This document shows positions 35,463-46,393 of a stretch of 64,000 nt of DNA, in pieces (positions within the stretch are counted from its first letter, which is position 1; each line of letters starts with the position of its first letter). Source of the DNA: Armillaria gallica (lineage: Eukaryota > Basidiomycota > Agaricomycetes > Agaricales > Physalacriaceae); contig JBANDB010000009.1 of assembly GCA_037576215.1 (NCBI GenBank), positions 3,534,001-3,598,000 on the forward strand. Reading direction: 5' to 3'. The notes below the pieces were generated by a model. That model did no database searches. It saw nothing but the letters and a program-made list of their open reading frames with translations, and was not told the DNA's origin. The position numbers and the translations under genes were made by a program.

Positions 35463-36468
35463 GTCTCATCCCAGCGAGTCTAGCGAAACACCTATTGGCG
35501 CCTCGGAAATAATGACTACAGTAAAACATGGAAGGGTCGACCACAGGAAAAAGTCAGCATCTGATCATCGTGAATGGCATCAACGAGATGACCGAAGTGC
35601 CCGCTGAACTTCGATGCGGCGCCTGAGGGTGTGGCCACGGAAAACCCGAACATTTTAGCATGTGGTCCTTGTAGAAGATTAGCGAAACCGCGGTTGTCTT
35701 TCACATACTAGAACGAAGATTGCATATAGTGCTTGAAGTCCAGAGAAGGTAAAATTGAGTCACAGGTAGTATACCGGACCTTCACTGGTGACTCAGAGGC
35801 TCTGGAGGACTTTGTACCAGCAGCCGCATCCACTAGGATCGAGACTGAGCAGGGGCGTGGGAAATGATGAAACAAGCTGAAGAAATCGGGGGTCAAATGC
35901 ACAGAGCAGCAACTGAACAATTGGCTGACGGCCCTGCCTACCAGAATAAATAACTGAGATTAACGCCACCAACGTCCAACAAAGTCAGATTAAAGACGGG
36001 CCAGGGAGCAGTAGGTGGGACGACAACAGTGAATCAGACCTGAAGACAAGCACTACTGTGTAGCCCAACGGCTGAACCGGTTCCGCAGTATTGATCCGAT
36101 TCAATGTCCAGGATAACTGTTGAGCAGTTGAGCGGTTGACATTGAGTATTCCAGTGCACGCAACTAAAAGAAGCGATTCCGCATCAGCCTCGACAGGATC
36201 AAAGCGACATGACAATGAGAAGAAGTCCCGGTCGGGACACGTTACTGGTAGCAGAAGGCCTGGCAGCGAACGGGTGTCCCTTTGATAGGAATGAGGCCTT
36301 TCCCAGAGGCATCTTTTTAGCAGTGCAAGATTTTGCCTCTGCAGCGACGTTCAAGCTAGGATTGTTTTCAATCGCGATCCGGTTCGGAACCAGAACCGGC
36401 AGATCGGCCCGAACATGCCGTCATTTTCAGCCAAACTTTTCAGTCCGAGTCAACCACAATTGCCGAGG

Positions 36469-37311
36469 ATGAATTCACCTGTGTACCATTACTCTCAGCT
36501 CATCTACCCATCGTCTTCAGCATTTATCGCGGTATCTGGGCCACACGTGCAGACAATAGATCCATTGTTCGTTGTTCGTTTCTTATATGATTATGATCAC
36601 TCAATGGACTCTAGGTCGGGCAAAGTCCTTTCTTCATCGACGAACTTTCCTCCTGAGGAACAGAAGACATTGTTAAGCTCTGGACCGATAAGATGTGCTG
36701 CGCTGGATAACGAGAAAATCCATCTTGCGACTGTAGGAGATGATAAAACACTCCGAGTCTGGAGTGTAGGAAATGGCGATCTTAAAGTCGCAAGTGAGAG
36801 GTTAGTGATACTTTCTCCTCCACCTGTTTGTCATTCATTCTCTTTACTAGTGTTGATCTACTCGCATATTGCTAGAGAATTGCCTAAAAAGCCTACCAGC
36901 GTTGCCTTCACAGCTAACGGTCAAACAATCTTGGTGTCAGATAAATTTGGCGACGTTTTCAGGTGCGTTAGCAACATCTGCTAGTAATTTTTGTGCTGAA
37001 TTGTGCCTCTAGCTATCCACTTGATCCTCCCCCCATCTCAAAGCTGAAACCTCGAAAGGAGAAGAACGCGACTTGGTCGTACAGAAAGTCGATTCCATAC
37101 CGTGGGAGGACAGGGCATACATTCTGTTCAGCATCGTTGGGTAGTTATTCTATGCCTAACTCTCCATCCCTTGCTCATCAGTAAATTGCAGCGGTACAGC
37201 TCTGTTCCTAACGCTGTTCCGCGCAGATGGATCAGTACCTGAAATCCAGGCTTATAATGTTCATAAACCGGTTTTGGACTTTATTTTAACCTTTGAAGAA
37301 GAGTCAGCCGC
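36469..37311 (+). pseudogene. TRM82 5' fragment, copy 2 (600-bp internal deletion, 3' truncation)
   Basis: First two exons match the intact gene (MNSPVYHYSQL; VGDDKTLRVWSVGNGDLKV). Then about 600 bp, equivalent to 45044-45643 of the intact gene, are missing at GAAGAACGCGA/CTTGGTCGTACAG, removing most WD repeats. The gene ends at the unit boundary. Here the junction frame runs on through TTLSS because the TAG seen at the copy 1/2 junction is TTG. Confidence 0.88.
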
Positions 37312-37374
37312 AACAACGTTGTCTTCATTCCGGTTGTACATTCACGACAACATCGTTCACACATTCCCCTGCAG

Positions 37375-38010
37375 TAATATCCACACCAAACACGTCGTCC
37401 ACCGTCCAACCTTGTGCCAATACGGGAAATGATCGTTCCCGTGTGAGGACATTGCGTGCAGGAAAGTTGGACGACGTACACGGTCGTTTGTGTTATACCC
37501 TTGCGTGGGACTACCTCGCCCAGCAGCACCCTGATCCCGCATGACTTGGTGTGAAGCCACAGGCAAAACTTATCAGCACCTCTCAAATTTTGAATCTCAG
37601 GTTACCTTAATGGAGCGCTGGAGGCGAGGTGACCGACAACGATGACCATCTTGAGAGAGGACGCTGGCATCTCTGCTGATGGACAGCCGTGGGTTAACAG
37701 TATCCCCTCAAAGGTCTCAGGCAGGTCGGAGGGAAGAGAACGGATTGCTGCAGGCTACTCGAAGGAAGGAAAGGTCCACGTCGATGATCGAAGCAGGAAG
37801 GTGTTGTCGTATATCGTGTCGGGGAAAGATATTAACTGACTCCGCCCACCGTAAGTTCGCGTCACAGAGATGTTGTAGATTATGCATAGGAAATACATAT
37901 CCGAACAACCTATTCCTCTCATCATGACTTACTTTCAGAAAAGGTGGACGAGCTATCGACGCGAGCAGAAAAGCACAGAGGTATGAAATTTTACCTTTGA
38001 AATTGTTGGT
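37375..38010 (+). pseudogene. Unidentified plus-strand exons at left end of unit, copy 3
   Basis: Same arrangement as copies 1 and 2, including ILREDAGISADGQPWVNS and VHVDDRSRKVLSYIVSGK followed by DIN-stop, so this copy stops earlier than the other two. The terminal segment is present with one residue change (VDELSTRAEKHRG). Confidence 0.3.
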
Positions 38011-38197
38011 CAATGCCATCGTCCTGTTGGTGGAAAGACTGGGAATGTTCTGGGAGATGACTGCTAGTGAGTTTTGCAACACTGGAGTTTCTAACAGGGC
38101 CTGGTGGCAGCTGGTGCTGTATTTCACCATGGAATAAATTGCACAGTAGTTTTGGAATTGTGTACAAAAGGTATCAAAAGGTGGGTAGTATTCATCA

Positions 38198-40190
38198 TCA
38201 AGCGAGAATAAACTTGGACTTTACAGATAAACCGAGTTTATTTAGCCGCTCTATCTCTTTTAAGTCGGTCATTTGAAACACAGACACTTTCTCAAACTTG
38301 TCGTTGGACAGTCGTCCGACAACCCAATGTTGGAGTCTGTTGTCCATGGATGGCACTGGTTGGGCGCAGAGCAGTGTGTACATGTCCTCAGGTATCGGGT
38401 ACTGGTGGCTGGCGACGATTTTGAATGTGTGCATGCGGGGTGCAACAATGTTGAATATACACGCTATCCCGCGCACATCTTCAACAACCAATTCTCCGTA
38501 TCGATCACTCCCTTCTACACCTCCCACAGCCAATCCATGCACAAAGCCCCTTTTAATGTGGAGCCCATGATACAAATCATCCACACCCCTCCCAGACCCA
38601 GCAAAGAAGTCAAAATCTGGGTTTTTGGGCAGAGACTTGGTCATGACCTGCTCCCACGATGGCCTCCATTTCTTGCATGCACTTCCAGGTTCAGGATAGG
38701 TGAAGAGCAGTATGCCCCGATTCCATGAGTTCATCTCATTTACAAGTGCAGTCCATGCATCCTCCAGAGATTGGCTCTCATAGTACGCTGGTATTGAGTC
38801 TGTCCTCAGACAAAATGCTAGCCCGGCAACTGTGTCTACTGGGTATGTTGATATCCGATCCTGCATCGCAGATAGCACACCATATAGATGGAAAGAATTG
38901 TCTGCAGCCTTGAGCAGCTTGTGAAATTTCGTTAATATCTCATCCTTGTAGTTTCCTGTGTTGTCTATTGGCTTGGCGTGCATTGGTCCATCTGGTGTAT
39001 CCCCGGCAATTGTCCTCTGCAAGCCAATCTCCTGCACTGTCCACGCACGCCTAAACCAACACCGGTCACTCTCCAGATCACCCTCCTTCAGACTCAAAGG
39101 CATCCCCAGCCCGCTCAAATAGCACACCACATGTGCAATTTGATATATTGCTCCGATGGTTGGCACATCCAGTTTCCACTCTTCCACACGCAGATCCTCC
39201 CTTGACCCTCCTCTCTGTCTCAAGCAGAGAACATCCAACCACATGTACTCCAGTCCCAGGTTCAGCATCTCAATCCGGATGAGGTCGAGGTTGGCACCTT
39301 TTGGGATGGGCACCGGCCATTCACATCCATTGATAGGGGTCCACACGTCGTCGCGATCCACCTCATAACCCAAGCATGTGATATTGGTCGTAGTACTTTT
39401 TGAAAGCACCAGAAGGACGCCTCGCAGCTCCACCATGGGATCACACGATTACTGTACAGATCCCAGACTCGTCGAGGACCTATTCCCGGGTAGACTATCC
39501 GGTCACCATCGAGTGCATCCCTTCGCCGATCTATGTCCTCCGCTTCACGTTTCTGCAGCTCCATTTGAATGTCAGTGACTGTGCGGTCGCACCATGCTAA
39601 GCGCAGACGGCCATATGCAGTTCCAAAGTCGTACTCCTGTGCAATGCAGTCTTCGAGAACGCACGAGAGGGAAGGGGTATCTAATGTGTATGAGGTAGCC
39701 AGTGTGGTATTGAGTAAATCCAAGAGGCCCTGAATGCCAAGGCTAGAGCAAGGAGTGTCGGCGAGGGAGGATGATATTACGGGCTCTCTGCCAGTGTACG
39801 CCCGTTGTTTTGGAACCTCTATGGATTCTTCCGTTTGCCCGATTTCTGTCTGGGAGGAGATCGTAACTTCCGGTAGAAGCGGTGCATCGGTGTCGCTAGT
39901 CTCGCCACTATCACTGAGATCTTGCTGCAGATCCTGAAATCCGTTATACATTGCTGTCTATTCAATTTTTGACATGATTACTCACATCTTCTACTGATTT
40001 GGGGAGCATGTTATGGGATTTGGATGTCCACTTATCTACCAATTTTGGTTTTTACTAGGCATAGCTTGAATTAGTAGGACACATGACAGCAATGATCAGG
40101 TGTACTTACATTTGAGAAAGTTCCAGGAGGACCTAGCGTTGGATAGAAACCTGTTATGTCAAGCTGTTGAGGTTCAAGGTGTGGTTGCAT
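38198..40190 (-). pseudogene. HET-domain gene, copy 3, with a 1-nt frameshift
   Basis: Start ATG at 40188-40190; three-exon layout as in copy 1. The first part is open to HAWV and the second part from EVDRDDVWTPINGC to the stop at 38198, but they lie in different frames. Where copy 2 has GTTAATGAGG (minus strand), copy 3 has GTTATGAGG near 39365, a single A lost, at the entrance of the HET domain. All HET landmarks downstream are intact (WLDVLCLRQ, IGAIYQ, VVCYLSGLG, RRAWTVQEIG), so the loss looks recent. A sequencing error, or a functional short form from the downstream ORF, cannot be excluded. Confidence 0.8.
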
Positions 40191-41273
40191 TAAGGCGCCA
40201 AGTCATCATGTTCTTCACGTGGTAAGATGCATCTTTGACGGGCCGAGCGCCTAATGTTCGATGGGTGCTGGATAACATCAGTTTACATCAACGGTAATCA
40301 ACAGTACAGGGAGATTTGGGAAATCAAGTAACTGAACGTCGAACGTACATGAGAATCCGTAGACAGGTGTTTATTTTAAGAAAAGTTGGGGTAAAGAAGG
40401 TGAACATATGACTGATAACAGTCCTTTGTCCAATATTTTCGCAATCAGAGTCGGTAGGAGGGGGGGAGTAGGCAGCTATAGCTGAGTTATCATTTACACA
40501 AACCGTCACCTGTACCGGAGAAAACGAGGATATCCTGGATTTCCAAAACTGTGCGTCAGTAATTCAACCTGGCCCTTCCTGAGGGACTACGGGTGGAGCA
40601 AACATCTGAGAAATCACCAGGGAGCAGGTGGTATCATCAGTCATCAACGACCATCATTTTGTTAATGCACTTCCTGCGAGAAATATTGTGAAGCCTTCGA
40701 TCAAATGACCCAGCTCTTTCTTTTTAGCTGTGGCAAGTGGTCGTTCGGATGTAGGACGGCATTTCAGACCTCGTATACAATTATGAGTCTACAAGTTCTG
40801 GAGGAAACGTAGTCATGGTGAAAGAACGAGACCACGACCGGCGATGCAGCTCCGCAAAGCTAGGACGTGCGTTTCCAGGATGGGCTCTTCGTCGATTCCT
40901 GATCGGAACGGTATGTGGACTCCCTATGAGGGTGTGCCTCGTCGTCCTCTAGCTGAAATCACGTAGTATGCCAATAAAAGTGTTTAAGGTCAGATCGATT
41001 GCTGTCCGTAGCTTCTAGGTGCCAACCGATTTTTCAGCCCCTTACAGTTCTGTCGAAGGATAATGAAACAAATACACCCTCTACTTAGCGGTTTTAGACT
41101 TCGTGAAGATGGGAAGAGCGCGACGAACCACAATACTCCCCCGGCCATGATCTTCTGGTTCCTGGACGTGCCGGCGTCTCTCTAGACGCATCTCCTCTTG
41201 GATTCAGTTCAACGTCATGCAGCCGAATCGACACTGGCGGGAAAAAGAGAACGCCGCATTGACGATCGTTCTG

Positions 41274-42015
41274 TCACTCAACGAAGTGTCGTGCACCCAA
41301 CCGTGAAGAGAGTCCACCTATCAAGCGCATAACCTGCCTGCGCTGTCTGGTGGGCAACGCCATGAACACCAACCCAGCTACGAGGATGACGACGGTCGCC
41401 AACATCAACTTGTTATCCCAATGACCGATACGCAGCATCATCAGCATGGCCATAGAAATGCGAGAAAACTGAATGCGGCGCTTCACCGTCCTTGGCGTCC
41501 TTCCCGTAGAGGGATTTCGGCAAGATACGGATGGGGTCACTAAGCGCGGCAGCGTGGGAGGAAGTCCAGATGGCATAATGTATGGAAAGAAACGTGGGTC
41601 CGGTAGAGAACATGACGGTGGGGTAGCTGAGGAACTAGGAATGATCAAACGTCGCGAGGTTGGAGCGAAAAATGGGTGTCCTTTTGTCGAGAACGTGAGG
41701 TCGTTGGAGACGCCGACTGGTTTTGGGGATGATGACGGGGTATGTGAGGAGTGGGTCTAATGGACGCTTGCAACGTCGTAGTATATGCCTCCGTAACGGT
41801 ACAAGACAAAGTATCGGATCACATCGCCACGTTGTTTCGGAAAACGATATCCATCGTACGTCCGTAGAAAACAAGGATGAAATTTTGGGAGGATTCGTCT
41901 GTCCAGAGCACGTATTCACTGTCTGGAGGTTAGTTGACGGCGGTGGTATCAGGAAAATAGACGTACTAGTCTGGCCTTAGGCTCCGACACCGATCTCCAT
42001 TTTTCTGAGAGGATA
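41274..42015 (-). pseudogene. GT32 glycosyltransferase relic, copy 3
   Basis: Same pieces and same frame breaks as in copies 1 and 2 (IRYIVLYRYGGIYYD followed by loss of DXD; FSTKGHPFFAPTS out of frame with LATFDHSW). It retains the Gln codon lost in copy 2 and shares the shorter HADDAA region with copy 2. Confidence 0.72.
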
Positions 42016-42239
42016 ACCGACCACCCTCTTGTCTATGCGTAGCTGCTATCTGCCCACTCGATATCAGGCCTCAACCCGAACGTTGTGATCCTTCATGAAT
42101 GCCTGTCAGCGTTAGACGTGTCACCAAAGACATCACTCACCAGCCCAGTCTAATCAGAGAACAAACCCCCACATCGGACACGGCGCTATCCACTCCTGAC
42201 CCATCCTCGTCCATGCGCCTGCATCACTTCCCTCCTCAG

Positions 42240-43459
42240 TTGTCCTGGGATTCATGTTTGGACTTCACGGAGCCTGATGCTATCTGCCGCTCAGAGCATA
42301 TAGGTTTTGAGCTGGCCGAGGACCAGAGGGAAACCCTGTTAACGAGGATGACATGTATGTTCTCGTCCAAGACCTGCGACAACAGCGGGTGCTTGACAGT
42401 ATGAAGGCTGACAGGGCAGGGTATTCTACTGCCCGAAGCAAAGTCGGTAGAAGGCAGAGAAATCTGAGAAATCGTCAGGGTGTTTTTTGTAAGTCGTCGA
42501 CGAAGGAATAACTAACGAATATTACATCATGAAAGCTCCCAGGTGGACATGCTGGACGATGTCCATTCTTCGAATCTATCCACTGCGGCGTCATAGATGA
42601 GAGGGACATCTCCTCCACCTTCGACGGTCTCATCTGAAATGGGGATGACTCGGATTTTGGAAGGTATATAATTGGTATGTGACGGCTAGAAAGACATGGT
42701 AAGGTGGATTGGAACCCAAAATAATAGAATCCTCACGACTCATACATGCAGAAATCACTCTTTTTTCGAACCATGCGCACCTTGATAAAATACGAAACGT
42801 CGCACATGGTATCACAGTTATAGCAAGAGAACGACGGTGGCATGCTTGATACACCACCATTAGCGTTGATTTCAGTCGGTATAGGGATTGAGAACGAGCA
42901 GCTATCCTTCTGGGGACCTGACGTGGTGAAAGGTATATATACAGGAATGGTACGCGACAGAAATGTCGAGGACCGTTGCTCTGATGTCATAATGCGTCCC
43001 TCAAGCTACAAGTAATATCAGAACGTTGGTTGCATCTCGCAAATATGCCGGCGACTGACCGTGAGTATGACTTTCGTTACCGAGCTTAGATTTGCTTGAA
43101 AAGCGGATTGAGCCTTCGATCTTCCCATTCAAACCATGGCATGGAGCATGCGACGGGTCCCACATACGAGGGCCAAGGTCCACCTCCATATGCTTAGTCG
43201 TATAGATCCAACGCCCGGGATCTGACGAAGATGACGCATCATGCTGAAGAAGAAACTCAGGGGAGAAGGAATCTTTGGAGTATACTGGAGCTGAGCGCAT
43301 CGTGATTGTGTCACAAACAGAGACTTGAGGGGAGTGCAAGGAAAGGTATTCGCCTAGGAAAGTAGTCGCGGTTTTATGTGCGACACACGTGTACACCCTG
43401 GATGGCACACCGACATGTGGAAAGAGCAATCCTTCTTGCGGTGTATGGTAACTATCCAT
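42240..43459 (-). pseudogene. Arrestin-like gene, copy 3, frameshifted and 3'-deleted
   Basis: ATG at 43457-43459. The N-terminus is open without the 5-nt surplus of copies 1 and 2 (YHTPQEGLLFPHVGVPSRVY), so it may show the original start. In SIRFS one extra A (TTTTCAAGCAAATC against TTTTCAGGCAATC) shifts the frame, and a 777-bp deletion relative to copy 1 removes the C-terminal arrestin region. The middle blocks (FLSRTIPVYIPFTTSG, SIPIPTEINANGG, CDVSYFIKVRMV) are readable. Confidence 0.6.
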
Positions 43460-44439
43460 GTCTCATTCCGGCGAGTCTAGCGAGACACCTATCGGCGCTT
43501 TGGAAATAACGACTACAGTAAAACATGGAAGGGTCGACCACAAGAGAAAGTCATCATGAACGACATCAACGAGACGACCGAAGTGCCCGCTGAACTTCGA
43601 TGCGGCGCCTGAGGGTGTGGCCACGGAAAACCCAGGTATTTTAGCGTGTGGCCCTTGTAGAAGATTAGCGAAACCGCGGCTGTCTTTCACGTACTAGAAC
43701 GAAGATTGCATATAGTGCTCGAAGTCCAGAGAAGGTAAAATTGAGTTACAGGTACTATACCGGACTTTCACTGGTGACTCAGAGACTCTGAAGGACTTTG
43801 TACCAGCAGCCGCATCCACTAAGATCGAGACTGAGCGGGGGCGTGGGAAACGATGCAACAAACTGAAGAAATCGAGGGTCAAATGCATAGAGCGGCAATT
43901 GACCAATTGGCTAACGGCCCTGTTCACAGGAATAAATAACCGAGGTTAACGCCACCGACGTCCAGCAAAGTCAGATTAAAGACGGGCCAGGGAGCAGTAG
44001 GTGAGACGACAAAGGTGAGTCGGACCTGCAGACAAGCACTGCTGTGAAGCCCAACGGTCGAACTGGTTCAGCAGTATTGACCCAATTCAATGCCCGGAGT
44101 AAGTGTTGAGAATTCCAGTGTGCGTAACTAAAAACCTAAGCAAAGCGATTCCGCCTCGAGTTCCTCAGCCTCAACATGATCAAAGCGACGTGACGATTGA
44201 GGAGGTCCCGGTCGGGACAAGTTACTAGGTGGTAGAAGGCCTGACGACAAACGCTTGTCCCCTTGATGGGAACGAGCCTTTCCCAGAGGGTCATCTTTAG
44301 GATTTTGCTCTGACGGCGAAGTTGGTTCAAGCTAGGATTGGTTTCAACCGCGATCGAAGGACGGAACGGCAAATCGGCCCGAACATGCCGTCATTTTCAA
44401 CCGAAACTTTTCAGTCCGAGTCAACCACAATTGCCGAGG

Positions 44440-46393
44440 ATGAATTCACCTGTGTACCATTACTCTCAGCTTATCTACCCATCGTCTTCAGCATTTATCG
44501 CGGTATCTGGGCCCCACGTACAGACAATAGATCCATTGTTCGTTGTTCGCTTCTTATATGATTATAATCACTCAGTGGATTCTAGGTCAGGCAAAGTTCT
44601 ATCCTCATCGACGAACTTTCCTCCCGAGGAACAGAAGACATTGTTAAGCTCTGGACCGATAAGATGTGCTGCGCTGGATAACGAGAAAATCCATCTTGCG
44701 ACTGTAGGAGATGACAAAACACTCCGAGTCTGGAGCGTAGGAAATGGAGATCTTAAAGTCGCAAGCGAAAGGTTAGTAATGCTTTTTCCTCCATCTGTTT
44801 GTCATTCATTCTCTTTGCTAGTGCTGATCTACTCGCATATTGCTAGAGAACTGCCTAAAAAGCCTACCAGCGTTACCTTCACGGCTGACGGTCAGACTAT
44901 CTTGGTGTCGGATAAATTTGGCGATATTTTCAGGTGCGTTAGCCACGTCTGCTATTAAATTTTGCGCTAAATTGTGCCTCTAGCTATCCACTCGATCCTC
45001 CCCCGGTCTCAAAAGCCGAAACCTCGAAAGGAGAAGAACGCGATCGAACTTCCCTCGTCTCCCATCCTTCTGCTTCAAATGGAACCCTAATCCTTGGCCA
45101 CACGTCTCTCCTTACCACTTTTTTACTTTCTCCCGATGAGAAATACATCATCACAGCTGACAGAGACGAGCACATCCGCGTCAGTTGGTACCCACAAGGA
45201 TACTGTATTGAAACCTTCTGCCTAGGGTCCACCAAGTTGGTTCCTTTCTTCCCTGTCTTTGTGTACTCTCATCAGATCAAACAGATTCGTTTCTGCACTT
45301 CACATACCAAAATCTAATCCTTCCGTTCTGATATCAGGCGGCGGAGATCCCGAGCTCAAAGTGTGGGATTGGCTGTCCGGCCAATGGAAGTGTGATATCC
45401 CGATATGGGACTCTGTCAAAGACTATATAATGGTGAAAACCAAGCCCTATAAGAAGGGCAGAAAACCTGATGACGACGATGACGAACAAGAGTCCCCAGA
45501 GGGGAGCAAGCGCAGGAAAAGAGGTGGCAAAAGCAAGGCAACAGACGAGGAGCCAGATGCCATGGATGTAGATGTCTCACAAGTAAATGATGAGGTGCCG
45601 AGTCGCGAGGAGGAGGCTCCGGCCCTTGTCGAAGAGGCTACGGTCTTGGTCGTACAGAAAGTTGATTCAATAGCGTGGGAGGACAGGACATACATTCTGT
45701 TCAGCATCGTTGGGTAGCTATTCTATGCCTAACTCTCCATCCCTTGCTAACCGATAAATTGCAGTGGTACAGCTCTGTTCCTAACGCAGTTCCCCGCAGA
45801 TGGATCAGAGGGATCTGTGCCTGGAATCCAGGCTTATAACGTCCATAAACCGGTTTTAGACTTTATTCCAACCTTTGAAGAAGGGTCAGCCGCGCCTATC
45901 GTATGGATTTCTGTTGACAGTGCATATTCCGAATCGGGTACACCTACAACTTTCGTTTCATTAGCCCAGATTACAACGGAAGGAAAGGTACGTGTTGCCC
46001 TAGAATCCTTCCATGGACACACTAATTCACATTCCCATAGCTATCCGCAATTCCAGATGACGCTTTACCTGTGCCCCAGAAGCATATTCTATCAACGCTA
46101 AATTCTTCTCCGATATCAGGTATTGTCCGCCACTTCCGTATAATAATGAAACTAAAGCTGCTTCAGGCTCAGCGAATGAGTTGAACGGACTAGATCTGTA
46201 TGGAGCGCTGAAATCCATGCCCAAAAACACTGGCGTCGAGCATAATCCTATGCATCGCCCGGATATCGACGAAGCAAGTGCCAGCGGTAACCAAGTTAGA
46301 GGGAAGAAGGAACTAGGGAAATTGAAGAGCAAACGAGCAGTGATGGAAAAGCAAAGGCAAGGGGAGGATGAACATTCGAAAACACCCGAATAG
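44440..46393 (+). CDS. trm82: TRM82 / WDR4: non-catalytic WD40 subunit of tRNA m7G46 methyltransferase
   Basis: Seven exons, 542 residues: 44440-44771, 44847-44933, 44984-45235, 45285-45713, 45765-45987, 46041-46119, 46167-46393. WD-repeat blocks typical of Trm82 are ILGHTSLLTTFLLSPDEKYI, ITADRDEHIRVS, FVSALHIPKSNPS and LISGGGDPELKVWDW, with an acidic/Lys-rich insert (KKGRKPDDDDDEQESPEG) near the middle and a Lys-rich C-terminal tail. Trm82 stabilises the catalytic Trm8/METTL1 subunit that makes m7G46 in tRNA. This is the only complete copy: the boundary of the tandem array falls in exon 5 at 45893, and the last part of the gene is single-copy. The start codon context is the same in all three copies. 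Confidence 0.9.

Larger units (their letters stand above)
28630..37311. repeat. Tandem segmental duplication, copy 2 (8682 bp)
   Basis: Begins at AACGACGTAG fused directly to the TRM82 sequence GGGTCAGCCGC of copy 1 and ends at the matching TRM82 base before copy 3. Colinear with copy 1 except for loss of about 600 bp inside its TRM82 fragment and loss of the small second HET exon with its intron. Confidence 0.93.
37312..45893. repeat. Tandem segmental duplication, copy 3 (8582 bp)
   Basis: Begins at AACAACGTTGTCTTC after the TRM82 fragment of copy 2 and continues at its right end without a break into the unique 3' half of TRM82, so this copy holds the ancestral right junction. Relative to copy 1 about 777 bp are missing at 42240 (CCTCAG/TTGTCCTGGG), inside the arrestin-like gene. 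Confidence 0.93.

Noticed and set aside
37293..37586. Overlapping plus- and minus-strand ORFs at unit starts
   Set aside because: The plus frame is the TRM82/unit junction sequence and the minus frame has no family wording; neither is supported as a gene on its own.
19369..45893. Transposon or retroelement as the cause of the repeats
   Set aside because: I found no terminal repeats, target-site duplication, transposase or reverse transcriptase; the unit is made of host genes and its edges share only 2 nt.
19369..45893. Assembly artefact from repeated contigs
   Set aside because: The three copies differ by many substitutions and by independent indels, and each junction sequence is distinct.
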